From Gaiellales bacterium (lineage in GTDB: Bacteria > Actinomycetota > Thermoleophilia > RBG-16-64-13): 64,000 bases of DNA. Within the stretch, counting starts at the first letter, position 1. The number at the start of each line of letters is the position of its first letter. The position numbers and the translations under genes are program-made. Positions 45,067 through 52,675 of the stretch are shown here, piece after piece. The stretch lies in the NCBI GenBank assembly GCA_012719395.1, contig JAAYAL010000025.1:72558-136557 (forward strand), written 5' to 3'. The notes beneath the pieces were generated by a model, which was not told the DNA's origin, did no database searches, and was given only the letters and a program-made list of their open reading frames with translations.

Positions 45067-45612
45067 ATGATCGCGGTGGGTGAGAAGGCACCTCTGTTTG
45101 TGGCGGAGGGGACGCAGGGGGAGGTGAGCCTGGGCGCGTTATTGGAGAGAGGGCCGGTGGTGGTGTACTTCTTCCCCAAAGCCAACACCCCCGGTTGAAC
45201 GCTGGAAGGGGTGGAGTTCAACCACCTGCTGGACGATTTCCACGAGCTGGGCCTGGAGGTGGTGGGCATCTCGGTCGATGCCGCCAAGACCCAGGCGGGG
45301 TTCGCCGCCAAGCACGGTTTCCGTTTCCCCATGATCGGTGACAAGGAGCGCAAGATCGGCCCGCTCTACGGCGTCATGAAGAACGCGGACGGCACCGGCA
45401 GCACTCAGCGCGACACGGTGGTCGTGGGCAGGGACGGCATCGTGGTGCTGGCCTACGAGAAGGTGAAGGCCGCCGGGCATGCGGCGCGGGTCCTGGAGGA
45501 CGTGAATGCCGCGCGGGAGGGGTGGCCGGCGCCGGCTCTGCCCGCCTGCTGCCGGAGCCGCACTGCGGGCCGTGGCTCCCCGAGGGGGCCGGCCGGAGGA
45601 CGCGGCACCTGA
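45067..45612 (+). CDS. Selenocysteine-containing peroxiredoxin, Bcp/PrxQ type (UGA = Sec44)
   Basis: Thiol/selenol peroxidase. ATG 45067 (AAGGAGGAAGGCC upstream) opens a frame reading VVVYFFPKANTPG, then TGA at 45196-45198, then TLEGVEFNHLLDDFHELGLEVVGIS. In the Bcp family the position after NTPG is the peroxidatic cysteine (NTPGCT), so the UGA sits exactly on the active site. The rest of the fold continues unbroken, including FRFPMIGDKERKIGPLYGV and the conserved Arg in QRDTVVVGRDG. Family members often have a resolving Cys five residues later; here it is Val, so this is a 1-Sec type. A ~30-residue tail with a CC pair is unusual. The ORF track misses the gene because of the UGA. Confidence 0.85.
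45199..45227 (+). ncRNA. bSECIS-like hairpin after the UGA of the peroxiredoxin
   Basis: After the UGA, 11 bases lead to GGTGG (45210-45214), a 7-base loop AGTTCAA (45215-45221) and CCACC (45222-45226). The apical loop begins 17 bases after the UGA and has G at its second position followed by U. Both agree with the known bacterial SECIS rules (loop 16-37 bases downstream, G in the first two loop positions). An outer pairing TGGAA with TTCCA further downstream could extend it. Such hairpins bind SelB. Confidence 0.7.
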
Positions 45613-45661
45613 CCGGATTCCATGCTACGAATTGCGTATGAGTGATACCAGGAGAGACGCA

Positions 45662-47350
45662 GTGAGCGGCCCGCCGGCACCCCGTGCGCCGTGCGCCGCC
45701 CGCGAGGATGGCTTCCGCCGGCCCCGCCGGCGTCTCTCTTGGCGCAGGTGGGCCATTTTGGGCGCCGCCCTGATCTTGCTGCTCCTGGTCGTGCTCCCGC
45801 CGGCGGGGTGCGGGGAGACGGCGGCTACCCTGGAGCAGCCGGTGGTGGAGGGCGGTGTCATTCGCGGCAGGGAGTCCTCCGGGGTGTGGAGTTACCTGGG
45901 CGTTCCCTACGCCGCGCCGCCGGTGGGTGATCTGCGCTGGAAACCTCCCCAAGCCGTCATCCCCTGGAAGCAGGTCCGGGTCTGCGATGAGTACGGCCCT
46001 TCCTGTCCCCAACGCACCGGCCTTATGCAGATCGGCCTGCTGAGCGTGGGCCACACCAGCGAGGACTGCCTTTACCTGAACGTGTGGACGCCGGCGGAGT
46101 CGCCCAAGGACAGGCTTCCGGTCATGGTGTGGATTCACGGTGGCTCCTTCACCGGCGGATCCGCCTCCATGCCACTGTACTCCGGCGAGACGCTGGCCCG
46201 CCGGGGCGGAGTGGTGGTGGTGGGCATCAACTACCGCCTGGGTCCCTTCGGCTTCCTGGCCCACCCTGCCCTGAGCGCCGAATCACCCCGGGGCATCTCG
46301 GGCAACTATGGGCTGCTGGATCAGATGGCGGCGCTCACCTGGGTCAAGGAGAACATAGGCGTTTTCGGGGGCGATGCCACCCGCGTCACCGTCTTTGGGG
46401 AGTCGGCCGGGGCCATCAGCGTGCTCCATCTCATGGCTTCACCGCTGGCCCAGGGGCTCTTCCAGCGCGCCATCGCGCAGAGCGGTGTCCTGTGGGAGGG
46501 AGGCCTGGGCTCCATCACGGGCACCACGCTGGGTGACGCGGAGCGGGCCGGCCGCGAATTCGTGGAGAGGCTGGGGCTGAGCGGAGCGTCAGTGATGGAG
46601 GGCATGAGGGCCCTCACCTCTGACCAGCTCCTGGCCGGGACTGGTGCCGCGCAAAACCCGCTGTCCCTGGGTCTGAGCTTCGGCCCGGTGGTGGACGGTC
46701 ATGTGCTGCCCGACACGGCCACGCGGGTGCTCGCCGCCACCAAGCAGATGGACGTGCCCTTGCTCATAGGCTCCAACGCCGATGAGGGAGAGCTGTTCCT
46801 CTCCGCCGTGGGTCAGCTGACGCCGGACCAGTATCGCGAATATGTGCGGGACTTGCTGGTGGAGAGCGCCTCGGCGGTGCTGGCGCTGTACCCGGCAGAC
46901 ACCAAGGAGGAGGTGTCGAAGGCGCTGAGCCGCATGGTGACGGAGATGGGCTTCGCCGCCACGGCCCGTTTCGCCGCCATCTGCATGAACTATCCCGGCA
47001 TCAAGTCCCCCGCTTACCTCTACCAGTTCACGCGGGTTCCCACCGAGGCCATCAGACTGCCGGGCGTGCCGCAGGGTGCCTTTCACGGCCTGGAGATACC
47101 CTACGTGTTCGGCAAAGCCGACACCTTCGGTGTGCAGAACCCGGTTGATCACAGCCTCTCGGAGGAGATGATAGGTATGTGGACCCGGTTCGCCGCCACG
47201 GGCAACCCGAACAAGCCGGGGAGCGACTTCTGGCCCACCTACGACCGTTCTGCCGACCGCTATCTGGAACTGGGGGATACCATCGTGGTGAAATCGGGGC
47301 TCTACAAGCAAGCCTGCGACCTGGCCGATGTCATTCGGGTGGCGAAATGA
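45662..47350 (+). CDS. Type B carboxylesterase, membrane-anchored or lipoprotein
   Basis: Alpha/beta hydrolase of the carboxylesterase/lipase type. The basic N-terminus is followed by a hydrophobic segment (WAILGAALILLLLVVLPPAGC), either an anchor or an imperfect lipobox with Cys50. Then come GVPYAAPPVGDLRWKPP, the EDCLYLNVW and VMVWIHGGSF (oxyanion) motifs, and the nucleophile in VFGESAGAIS (~S247). The acid residue is in GSNADEGELF and His is in GAFHGLEIPYVFG. GTG 45662 has AGGAG upstream; ATG 45638 (MSDTRRDA) lacks one. It overlaps ade by 4 bases. Substrate unknown. Confidence 0.88.
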   Translation: MSGPPAPRAPCAAREDGFRRPRRRLSWRRWAILGAALILLLLVVLPPAGCGETAATLEQPVVEGGVIRGRESSGVWSYLGVPYAAPPVGDLRWKPPQAVIPWKQVRVCDEYGPSCPQRTGLMQIGLLSVGHTSEDCLYLNVWTPAESPKDRLPVMVWIHGGSFTGGSASMPLYSGETLARRGGVVVVGINYRLGPFGFLAHPALSAESPRGISGNYGLLDQMAALTWVKENIGVFGGDATRVTVFGESAGAISVLHLMASPLAQGLFQRAIAQSGVLWEGGLGSITGTTLGDAERAGREFVERLGLSGASVMEGMRALTSDQLLAGTGAAQNPLSLGLSFGPVVDGHVLPDTATRVLAATKQMDVPLLIGSNADEGELFLSAVGQLTPDQYREYVRDLLVESASAVLALYPADTKEEVSKALSRMVTEMGFAATARFAAICMNYPGIKSPAYLYQFTRVPTEAIRLPGVPQGAFHGLEIPYVFGKADTFGVQNPVDHSLSEEMIGMWTRFAATGNPNKPGSDFWPTYDRSADRYLELGDTIVVKSGLYKQACDLADVIRVAK

Positions 47351-48999
47351 AGCCGGGGGCGGAGAGGTGTGTCGCTGGGACCATTGTGGACCCGGTGACG
47401 GGCGAGGTCTACGCCGGCGCCATCACGGTCAGCGGGGGGCGCATCGCGCGCATCGAGCGAAACGATGCGGTGCCCGGACCGGGCCCGCGACGCTTCATCC
47501 TGCCCGGCCTGGTGGATGCGCACGTGCATGTGGAGAGCTCCATGCTGACGCCCTCGCAGTTCGCGCGCATGGCCGTTCGCCACGGCACGGTGGCCACTGT
47601 CTCCGACCCGCACGAGATCGCCAACGCCTTGGGCCTGCCCGGTGTGGAGTACATGATCCGCAACGGCGCCGCCGCTCCCTTCACCTTTGCCTTCGGCGCT
47701 CCCTCCTGCGTCCCGGCCACTCCCTTCGAGACGGCGGGAGCCGAGCTGGGGCCGGGGGAGGTGGACGCGCTGCTGGCCCGCCCGGACATCCGCTACCTCA
47801 GCGAGATGATGAACTTCCCCGGCGTCCTGGCCGGTGATGCCGGGGTGATGGCCAAGCTGGCCTCCGCCCGCCGGTACGGCAAGCCGGTGGACGGGCACGC
47901 ACCGGGACTGCGTGGTGATGACCTGCAGCGCTACATCGATGCCGGCATCAGCACCGACCACGAGAGCCTGGACTACGAGGAGGCCCGGGAGAAGATCGAG
48001 CGGGGCATGAAGGTGCTCATCCGCGAAGGCTCGGCGGCACGGGAGTTCGATCTCCTGGCCGGCCTCATCGACGAGTTCCCGGAGCGCTGCATGCTGTGCA
48101 GCGATGATCTGCACCCCACCGACCTGGTGCGCGGCCACATCAACAGCCTCCTGCGCCGTGGGGTGGCGGCCGGGCTGGGGCTGACGAACCTGCTGCGCTG
48201 TGCCACGGTCAACCCGGTGCGCCACTACGGGCTGGAAGTGGGATTGCTCCAGCTGGGCGACCCGGCCGATATGGTGGTGGTGGCCGACCTGGAGGACTTC
48301 GACGCCGTGGAGACCTATGTGCGGGGGGAACTGGTGGCGGTGGACGGTGCCGCGCTGTGGCAGGCGGAGCCGGGCGAGGAGCCCAACATGTTCGCGGCGG
48401 CGCCGGTGAGGGAGGAGTCGTTCGCGGTGGGGGCACGGCCGGGGAAGATCAACGTCATGGAGGCGCTGGACGGCCAGCTGGTCACGCCCCGGCTGCAACT
48501 GACGCCCACCATCAGCGCCGACCTGGCCGTTGCGGACCCCAGCCGCGATCTGCTCAAGATCGCCGTGGTCAATCGCTACCGCCCGGCACCGCCGGCCGTG
48601 GGGTTCATTCGCAACTTCGGCCTGGCGACAGGGGCTATGGCCTCTTCAGTGGCGCACGACTCGCACAACATCGTGGCCGTGGGGGCTTCGGACGAAGCGC
48701 TGGCGCTGGCGATCAATCGGGTGAGAGAGAACCAGGGAGGTTTGGCGGTGGCGACGCCGGAGGGGGTGTATGAGCTGCCATTGCCGGTAGCAGGGCTGAT
48801 GAGCACTCAGGACGGCTGGGAGGTGGCCGAGGCCTACGACGCCGTGGAGCGCGCGGCCAAAGACCTGGGCTCCACACTCACCTCGCCCTTCATGACGCTG
48901 TCTTTCATGTCCCTCCTGGTCATCCCCAGCCTGAAGATGAGCGATGAAGGCCTGTTCGACGGGGACAGTTTCAGTCCTGTTGATCTCTTTGTGAGGTGA
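47347..48999 (+). CDS. ade: Adenine deaminase (Ade)
   Basis: Metal-dependent amidohydrolase converting adenine to hypoxanthine and ammonia. LVDAHVHVESSMLTPSQFA, ATVSDPHEIANALG, SEMMNFPGV, VDGHAPGLRG, GISTDHESLDYEEA and CMLCSDDLHPTDL are the family markers. The C-terminal Ade domain has SSVAHDSHNIVAVG. 550 residues. ATG 47347 overlaps the esterase stop. Its 3' end overlaps the convergent AlkD-like gene by 29 bases. Confidence 0.94.
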   Translation: MKPGAERCVAGTIVDPVTGEVYAGAITVSGGRIARIERNDAVPGPGPRRFILPGLVDAHVHVESSMLTPSQFARMAVRHGTVATVSDPHEIANALGLPGVEYMIRNGAAAPFTFAFGAPSCVPATPFETAGAELGPGEVDALLARPDIRYLSEMMNFPGVLAGDAGVMAKLASARRYGKPVDGHAPGLRGDDLQRYIDAGISTDHESLDYEEAREKIERGMKVLIREGSAAREFDLLAGLIDEFPERCMLCSDDLHPTDLVRGHINSLLRRGVAAGLGLTNLLRCATVNPVRHYGLEVGLLQLGDPADMVVVADLEDFDAVETYVRGELVAVDGAALWQAEPGEEPNMFAAAPVREESFAVGARPGKINVMEALDGQLVTPRLQLTPTISADLAVADPSRDLLKIAVVNRYRPAPPAVGFIRNFGLATGAMASSVAHDSHNIVAVGASDEALALAINRVRENQGGLAVATPEGVYELPLPVAGLMSTQDGWEVAEAYDAVERAAKDLGSTLTSPFMTLSFMSLLVIPSLKMSDEGLFDGDSFSPVDLFVR

Positions 49000-49582
49000 A
49001 CTGAAGCTGAGCATGTCGTGCCAGCTCCACCGCTTTCCAGGCCGTGCGCCGGTTGCGCCGGCCCAGGAAGCGCATGGCTGCCCGCAGCGGGCTGCAGCGG
49101 CCGGGTGCCTCGTTGCCGGGCGGCGCGAAATACCCCGGGAAGCGGGCATCGGGGTGACCGGCATCGTCGATGGAAAGGCGCGTCATGAGCAGGAACCCCA
49201 CTCGCCGCACCATATCCTGAGACGACAGGCTCCAGGAGGGGGCAAGCCGGCGTCCCACCGGGGTCTTCTCCAAGAGCCTCGTGGCCAGGTAATCGGCCAG
49301 TTCCGTGGTATCGGCCTGGTCCACCCATTCCTGCGCTTGCTCTTCGCTCAGCGCCCGCGGGTCGGCCAGGGCAATCGCCAGCAGGCGCGTCTCGCGCAGG
49401 CCTCTCTCCCACAGGGCCACGGCCAGAGTGTGGTTCGGGCGCAGGTCGCGGGCCAAGTCCTCCAGGAAAGGGAGGTCAACTCCCAGGGCAGAGCCCGGGG
49501 GCGCGCCCAGGCGCTCGAGGGCCCCGGCCAGTAGAGGGTCGGCGTGTGCGCGCAGCGTGTCGATGATCTCCTCCGGGGACAT
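48971..49582 (-). CDS. AlkD-like DNA alkylation repair / HEAT-repeat protein
   Basis: Resembles AlkD-type glycosylases: FLEDLARDLRPNHTLAVALWERGLRETRLLAIALADP, WVDQADTTELADYLATRLL and SQDMVRRVGFLLMTRLS correspond to successive helical repeats. AlkD removes N3- and N7-alkylpurines. At 203 residues it is shorter than the usual ~220-240 and the last repeat appears truncated, so activity is uncertain. The only minus-strand gene between PutA and the Dpp permeases; converges on ade and diverges from the membrane gene at 49621. Confidence 0.75.
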   Translation of the reverse strand: MSPEEIIDTLRAHADPLLAGALERLGAPPGSALGVDLPFLEDLARDLRPNHTLAVALWERGLRETRLLAIALADPRALSEEQAQEWVDQADTTELADYLATRLLEKTPVGRRLAPSWSLSSQDMVRRVGFLLMTRLSIDDAGHPDARFPGYFAPPGNEAPGRCSPLRAAMRFLGRRNRRTAWKAVELARHAQLQFTSQRDQQD

Positions 49583-49620
49583 ATACTCATAGTAGCAGTG
49601 GCCAGAGGGAGGGAGGGTTA

Positions 49621-50427
49621 GTGGATAACCGGCAGGGCTCGAGCAAGGGGACGCTCATCATGGGCGTGCTCTTGGTGGCGCTGGGGATTGTGTTCCTCGT
49701 TGCATCGCTTCTGGGAAACAATGTCGTGGGCACGTGGTGGCCGCTCTTTATTATCGTGGTGGGTCTCCTGTTCTTCGCGCCTCTCTTCCTCCGTGAGGCC
49801 TCGTGGGGGGCATTCGCCATCCCCGGCTCTGTGCTGACCATGACCGGTGTGGTGCTGCTGTTCCAGAACCTGTTTGATGCCTGGCAGACCTGGGCCTACG
49901 CCTGGGCGCTAATCGCCCCGTTCTCGGTGGGGGTGGGGTTGTACATCTTCGGGGCGCACGCCGCGCAGCCGGGGCTCAAGGATGCCGGAGGCGTGGTGAT
50001 GAAGGTGGGGCTGGTGCTCTTCCTGCTGTTCGGATTCTTCTTCGAGGGCCTGGTAGGGGTGAGCGGCAACCTGTCCCTGCGGATCGTGTGGCCCATCCTG
50101 CTGATCCTGCTGGGAGCCTGGATCATTCTGCGGCCCATGTTCCGGCGGGCATCGGGCGGGCCGCAGGCCGCGCCGGCGGGTCAACAGCCGGGCGGTTCCC
50201 CCGCCTCCGATCGACCGTGGCCCCCGGCCACGCCCTCTCTCGCGCTGCCGGCTGAGCCCATCATCCCTCCCGGTGTGCCCCAGGCCCCGCAGTCACCACC
50301 GCAACCGGCGCCGGCCGAACCGGCCCAGGTGGTGGAGCCGGCCCAGGTGGCCGAGGTGGTGGAGCCGCCGGTGGAGGGCGAGGCAGCGGTGGAGCCCCTG
50401 CCCGGGGCGTCCCCCAGAGAGGGGTGA
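49621..50427 (+). CDS. LiaF/DUF5668-like polytopic membrane protein with Pro-rich tail
   Basis: Six to seven hydrophobic segments in the first ~180 residues, including repeated IVWPILLILLGAWIILRP and WWPLFIIVVGLLFF motifs of the LiaI/LiaF transmembrane family. A Pro/Ala/Val/Glu-rich cytoplasmic tail (EPAQVVEPAQVAEVVEPP) follows. Related proteins sense envelope stress. The GTG start has GGAGGGAGGG upstream. It overlaps the next gene's frame, suggesting joint function. Confidence 0.65.
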   Translation: MDNRQGSSKGTLIMGVLLVALGIVFLVASLLGNNVVGTWWPLFIIVVGLLFFAPLFLREASWGAFAIPGSVLTMTGVVLLFQNLFDAWQTWAYAWALIAPFSVGVGLYIFGAHAAQPGLKDAGGVVMKVGLVLFLLFGFFFEGLVGVSGNLSLRIVWPILLILLGAWIILRPMFRRASGGPQAAPAGQQPGGSPASDRPWPPATPSLALPAEPIIPPGVPQAPQSPPQPAPAEPAQVVEPAQVAEVVEPPVEGEAAVEPLPGASPREG

Positions 50428-50429
50428 CC

Positions 50430-51488
50430 ATGGCCGAAGGTGGGGGCTATCGCTATCGCTCGCTGTTCTGGCCGGTGGTCCTCATCGGAGTGGGGGTGGT
50501 GTGGCTGCTGGCCAATCTCGGCGTGATCTCAGGTTTGAGTGTTGCGGCGCTGCTGCGCTTCTGGCCGCTGGTGCTGGTGTTCATAGGGCTGGACCTCCTG
50601 ATAGGGCACCGCGCCCTTTGGGTGGGCGGCGTGCTGGGCCTGCTGGCGGTGGCGGTGGCCGTGGTCCTCTACGTCGGGGCGGCGAACTGGGGATGGGGCA
50701 TCGGCGACGAGAGCATCAGCACCCATCGTTACACCGAAGCGGTCGGCAATGCTGCGTCGGCTGAGGTGAGACTCGACCTCTCCGCGGCGCCCTCCTACCT
50801 CACGGCCGCGGAGGATGCAGCCGTTCTGTTCGATGCCACCATCACCGACCGTGGCGAGCCCACCTACGAAGTGAGCGGTGGCTCGGAGAGGAGGGTGGGG
50901 CTGTCACTCGATCGCTCCGGTGGATGGTTCGACTGGTCACTGGGGGGTGACCTGCGCTGGGACGTGCGGCTGGGCAGGGGCGTGCCCCTGGCTCTGCGCA
51001 TGGACCGCGGCTCCGGGTCGGTGGAGGCGGATCTCCGCCGGGTGCAGCTGACCGCCCTCACCTGCGATGGTGGCTCAGGTTCTATGAAGCTCCTACTCGG
51101 AGGACAGGGCGGGACCGTGCTTCCCCTGCAGTTCGGTGGCGGCTCGGGTAGCACGGAGGTAGAGATAGCGGAGGGGACTGCGTTCGAGGCTGAGGTCAAC
51201 ATGGGTTCGGGCGGCTTCCGCATGACGCTGGGCCCGGACAGCATGGCCACCGTGCGCTGCAGCGGCGGAAGCGGCGGATTCCGCCTGGACGTGCCCGACG
51301 GCGCGGCGCTGCAGGTGGAAGTGCGGGACTCCGGCTCCGGCTCGGTCAGACTGCCCTCGGGCATGAGCGAGATCCGCCGCGGCGATGGCGACGAGGGCCT
51401 GTGGGAGACGCCGGGCTTCGCCGGGGCCGCCGACCGGGTGACGGTCATCGTGGAGAGCATGGGCTCCGGCAGCGTGCGGATACAGTAA
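50430..51488 (+). CDS. LiaF-like membrane anchor plus toast-rack (DUF4097-like) outer domain
   Basis: N-terminal LiaF-type spans (FWPVVLIGVGVVWLLANLGV, ALLRFWPLVLVFIGLDLLIG, plus a third). An outer beta-helical domain of repeated short strands follows: MDRGSGSVEADL, CDGGSGSMKLLL, GGGSGSTEVEIA, NMGSGGFRMTLG, SGGSGGFRLDVP, DSGSGSVRLP, SMGSGSVRIQ. The GSGS periodicity is typical of bactofilin/toast-rack adhesin folds seen in DUF4097/DUF2807 proteins. The frame opens at GTG 50424; ATG 50430 is equally good. Function unknown; probably envelope sensing with the upstream gene. Confidence 0.65.
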   Translation: MAEGGGYRYRSLFWPVVLIGVGVVWLLANLGVISGLSVAALLRFWPLVLVFIGLDLLIGHRALWVGGVLGLLAVAVAVVLYVGAANWGWGIGDESISTHRYTEAVGNAASAEVRLDLSAAPSYLTAAEDAAVLFDATITDRGEPTYEVSGGSERRVGLSLDRSGGWFDWSLGGDLRWDVRLGRGVPLALRMDRGSGSVEADLRRVQLTALTCDGGSGSMKLLLGGQGGTVLPLQFGGGSGSTEVEIAEGTAFEAEVNMGSGGFRMTLGPDSMATVRCSGGSGGFRLDVPDGAALQVEVRDSGSGSVRLPSGMSEIRRGDGDEGLWETPGFAGAADRVTVIVESMGSGSVRIQ

Positions 51489-51500
51489 GGCGGGCGCGTA

Positions 51501-52565
51501 ATGGCGCAGGGACACCAGCATCCCCCTGCGGCGGGCGACCATCAGGCGGAGGCCCAAGCCGGGGGCGCGAGCCGGGCCCGCGAGCATGCCCACGAGCACG
51601 CCCGCCTGCCCGCGGACCCGGAGCCGCGCCTGCTCCTCAGCCTGGCGCTGAACGCCGTCATCCCCGTGATCCAGGTGGTGGCGGGACTCAGCGCCAACAG
51701 CCTGGGCCTGCTGTCGGACGCCGCACACAACGCCGGCGACTGCTTTGCTCTGGGCCTGAGCTGGGGGGCGGCCCGCGCCGCGCGGCGTCCGGCCACGCCG
51801 CGTCGCACCTTCGCCTACAAGAGGGTCGAGATCCTGGTGGCCCTCATCAACTCGGCGGCCCTGCTGGGTGTGTCGACCTTTGTGGCGGTGGAAGCCGTGC
51901 GCCGTCTGCTGGACCCGGAGCCGGTCAACGGGCTTCTCATCATGCTGGCGGCGGCCGGTGGTCTGCTGGTCAACGCCGCGGCTGCGCTGCTGCTGCGTGG
52001 TTTTCAGCGCAACCTCAATGTGCGGAGCGCCTTCCTGCACCTGGTGGCGGACGCCGTCACCTCGCTCAGCGTGGTGGTGGGCGGCGTGTTCGTCTACCTC
52101 TTCCGCTGGTACTGGGTGGACTCGGCCCTCTCCATCCTGCTGTCGCTGTGGATGGCGTGGCAGTCATGGAAGATCCTGCGCAGCTCGGTGAACGTGCTCA
52201 TGGAGGGGACGCCGGAGAGTCTCAGCCTGGTGCAGATCGATGAGGCCTTGCGCCGGGTGCCCGGCGTACGCGGCATCCATGACCTGCACGTGTGGGCCAT
52301 CGCCTCGGAGGACTTCGCGCTCTCCGCCCACGTGGAGATCGACGACGCCAAGGTCTCCGAGTTGGGCGAGTTTCTGACCGGTGTCAAGGACCTGCTGCGC
52401 GAGCGCTTCGAGATAGGGCATGCCACCCTGGAGGTGGAGTTGGCCGGAGGCACCTGCGCCGGCGCCGCCTGCGTGCTGGATCTGCGGGCATTGGCCCCGT
52501 CGCCGGGATCCCCCGCCGGCACCGGTTCGGCGGGTGCGCCTGAGGGGCCGGCGCAGCCCATCTGA
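51501..52565 (+). CDS. Cation diffusion facilitator (CzcD/ZitB-type metal exporter)
   Basis: Proton-coupled efflux of Zn/Co/Cd-type divalent ions. Six spans. The metal site uses SLGLLSDAAHNAGD (HxxxD) in span 2 and HLVADAVTS in span 5. The N-terminus is His-rich (HQHPP...REHAHEHARLPAD), as in zinc-handling members. The C-terminal cytoplasmic domain contains VRGIHDLHVWAIASEDFALSAHVEID and ends with a Cys pair (TCAGAAC). 354 residues. Confidence 0.93.
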   Translation: MAQGHQHPPAAGDHQAEAQAGGASRAREHAHEHARLPADPEPRLLLSLALNAVIPVIQVVAGLSANSLGLLSDAAHNAGDCFALGLSWGAARAARRPATPRRTFAYKRVEILVALINSAALLGVSTFVAVEAVRRLLDPEPVNGLLIMLAAAGGLLVNAAAALLLRGFQRNLNVRSAFLHLVADAVTSLSVVVGGVFVYLFRWYWVDSALSILLSLWMAWQSWKILRSSVNVLMEGTPESLSLVQIDEALRRVPGVRGIHDLHVWAIASEDFALSAHVEIDDAKVSELGEFLTGVKDLLRERFEIGHATLEVELAGGTCAGAACVLDLRALAPSPGSPAGTGSAGAPEGPAQPI

Positions 52566-52675
52566 GGCGGCACCGGCTACAATCACTGCGCGATGTCCCA
52601 TTCTGATGCCGCATGCCGCCCGGCCGCCCTTGCACCTCAGGGGTGTGGCCGACGGCCCGGCGAGAGAGGAGTGAC

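Noticed and set aside
45067-45198. Peroxiredoxin gene broken by a nonsense codon (pseudogene reading)
   Set aside because: The stop is UGA exactly at the catalytic position, the downstream frame is fully conserved and a SECIS-like hairpin follows, so selenocysteine is the better explanation.
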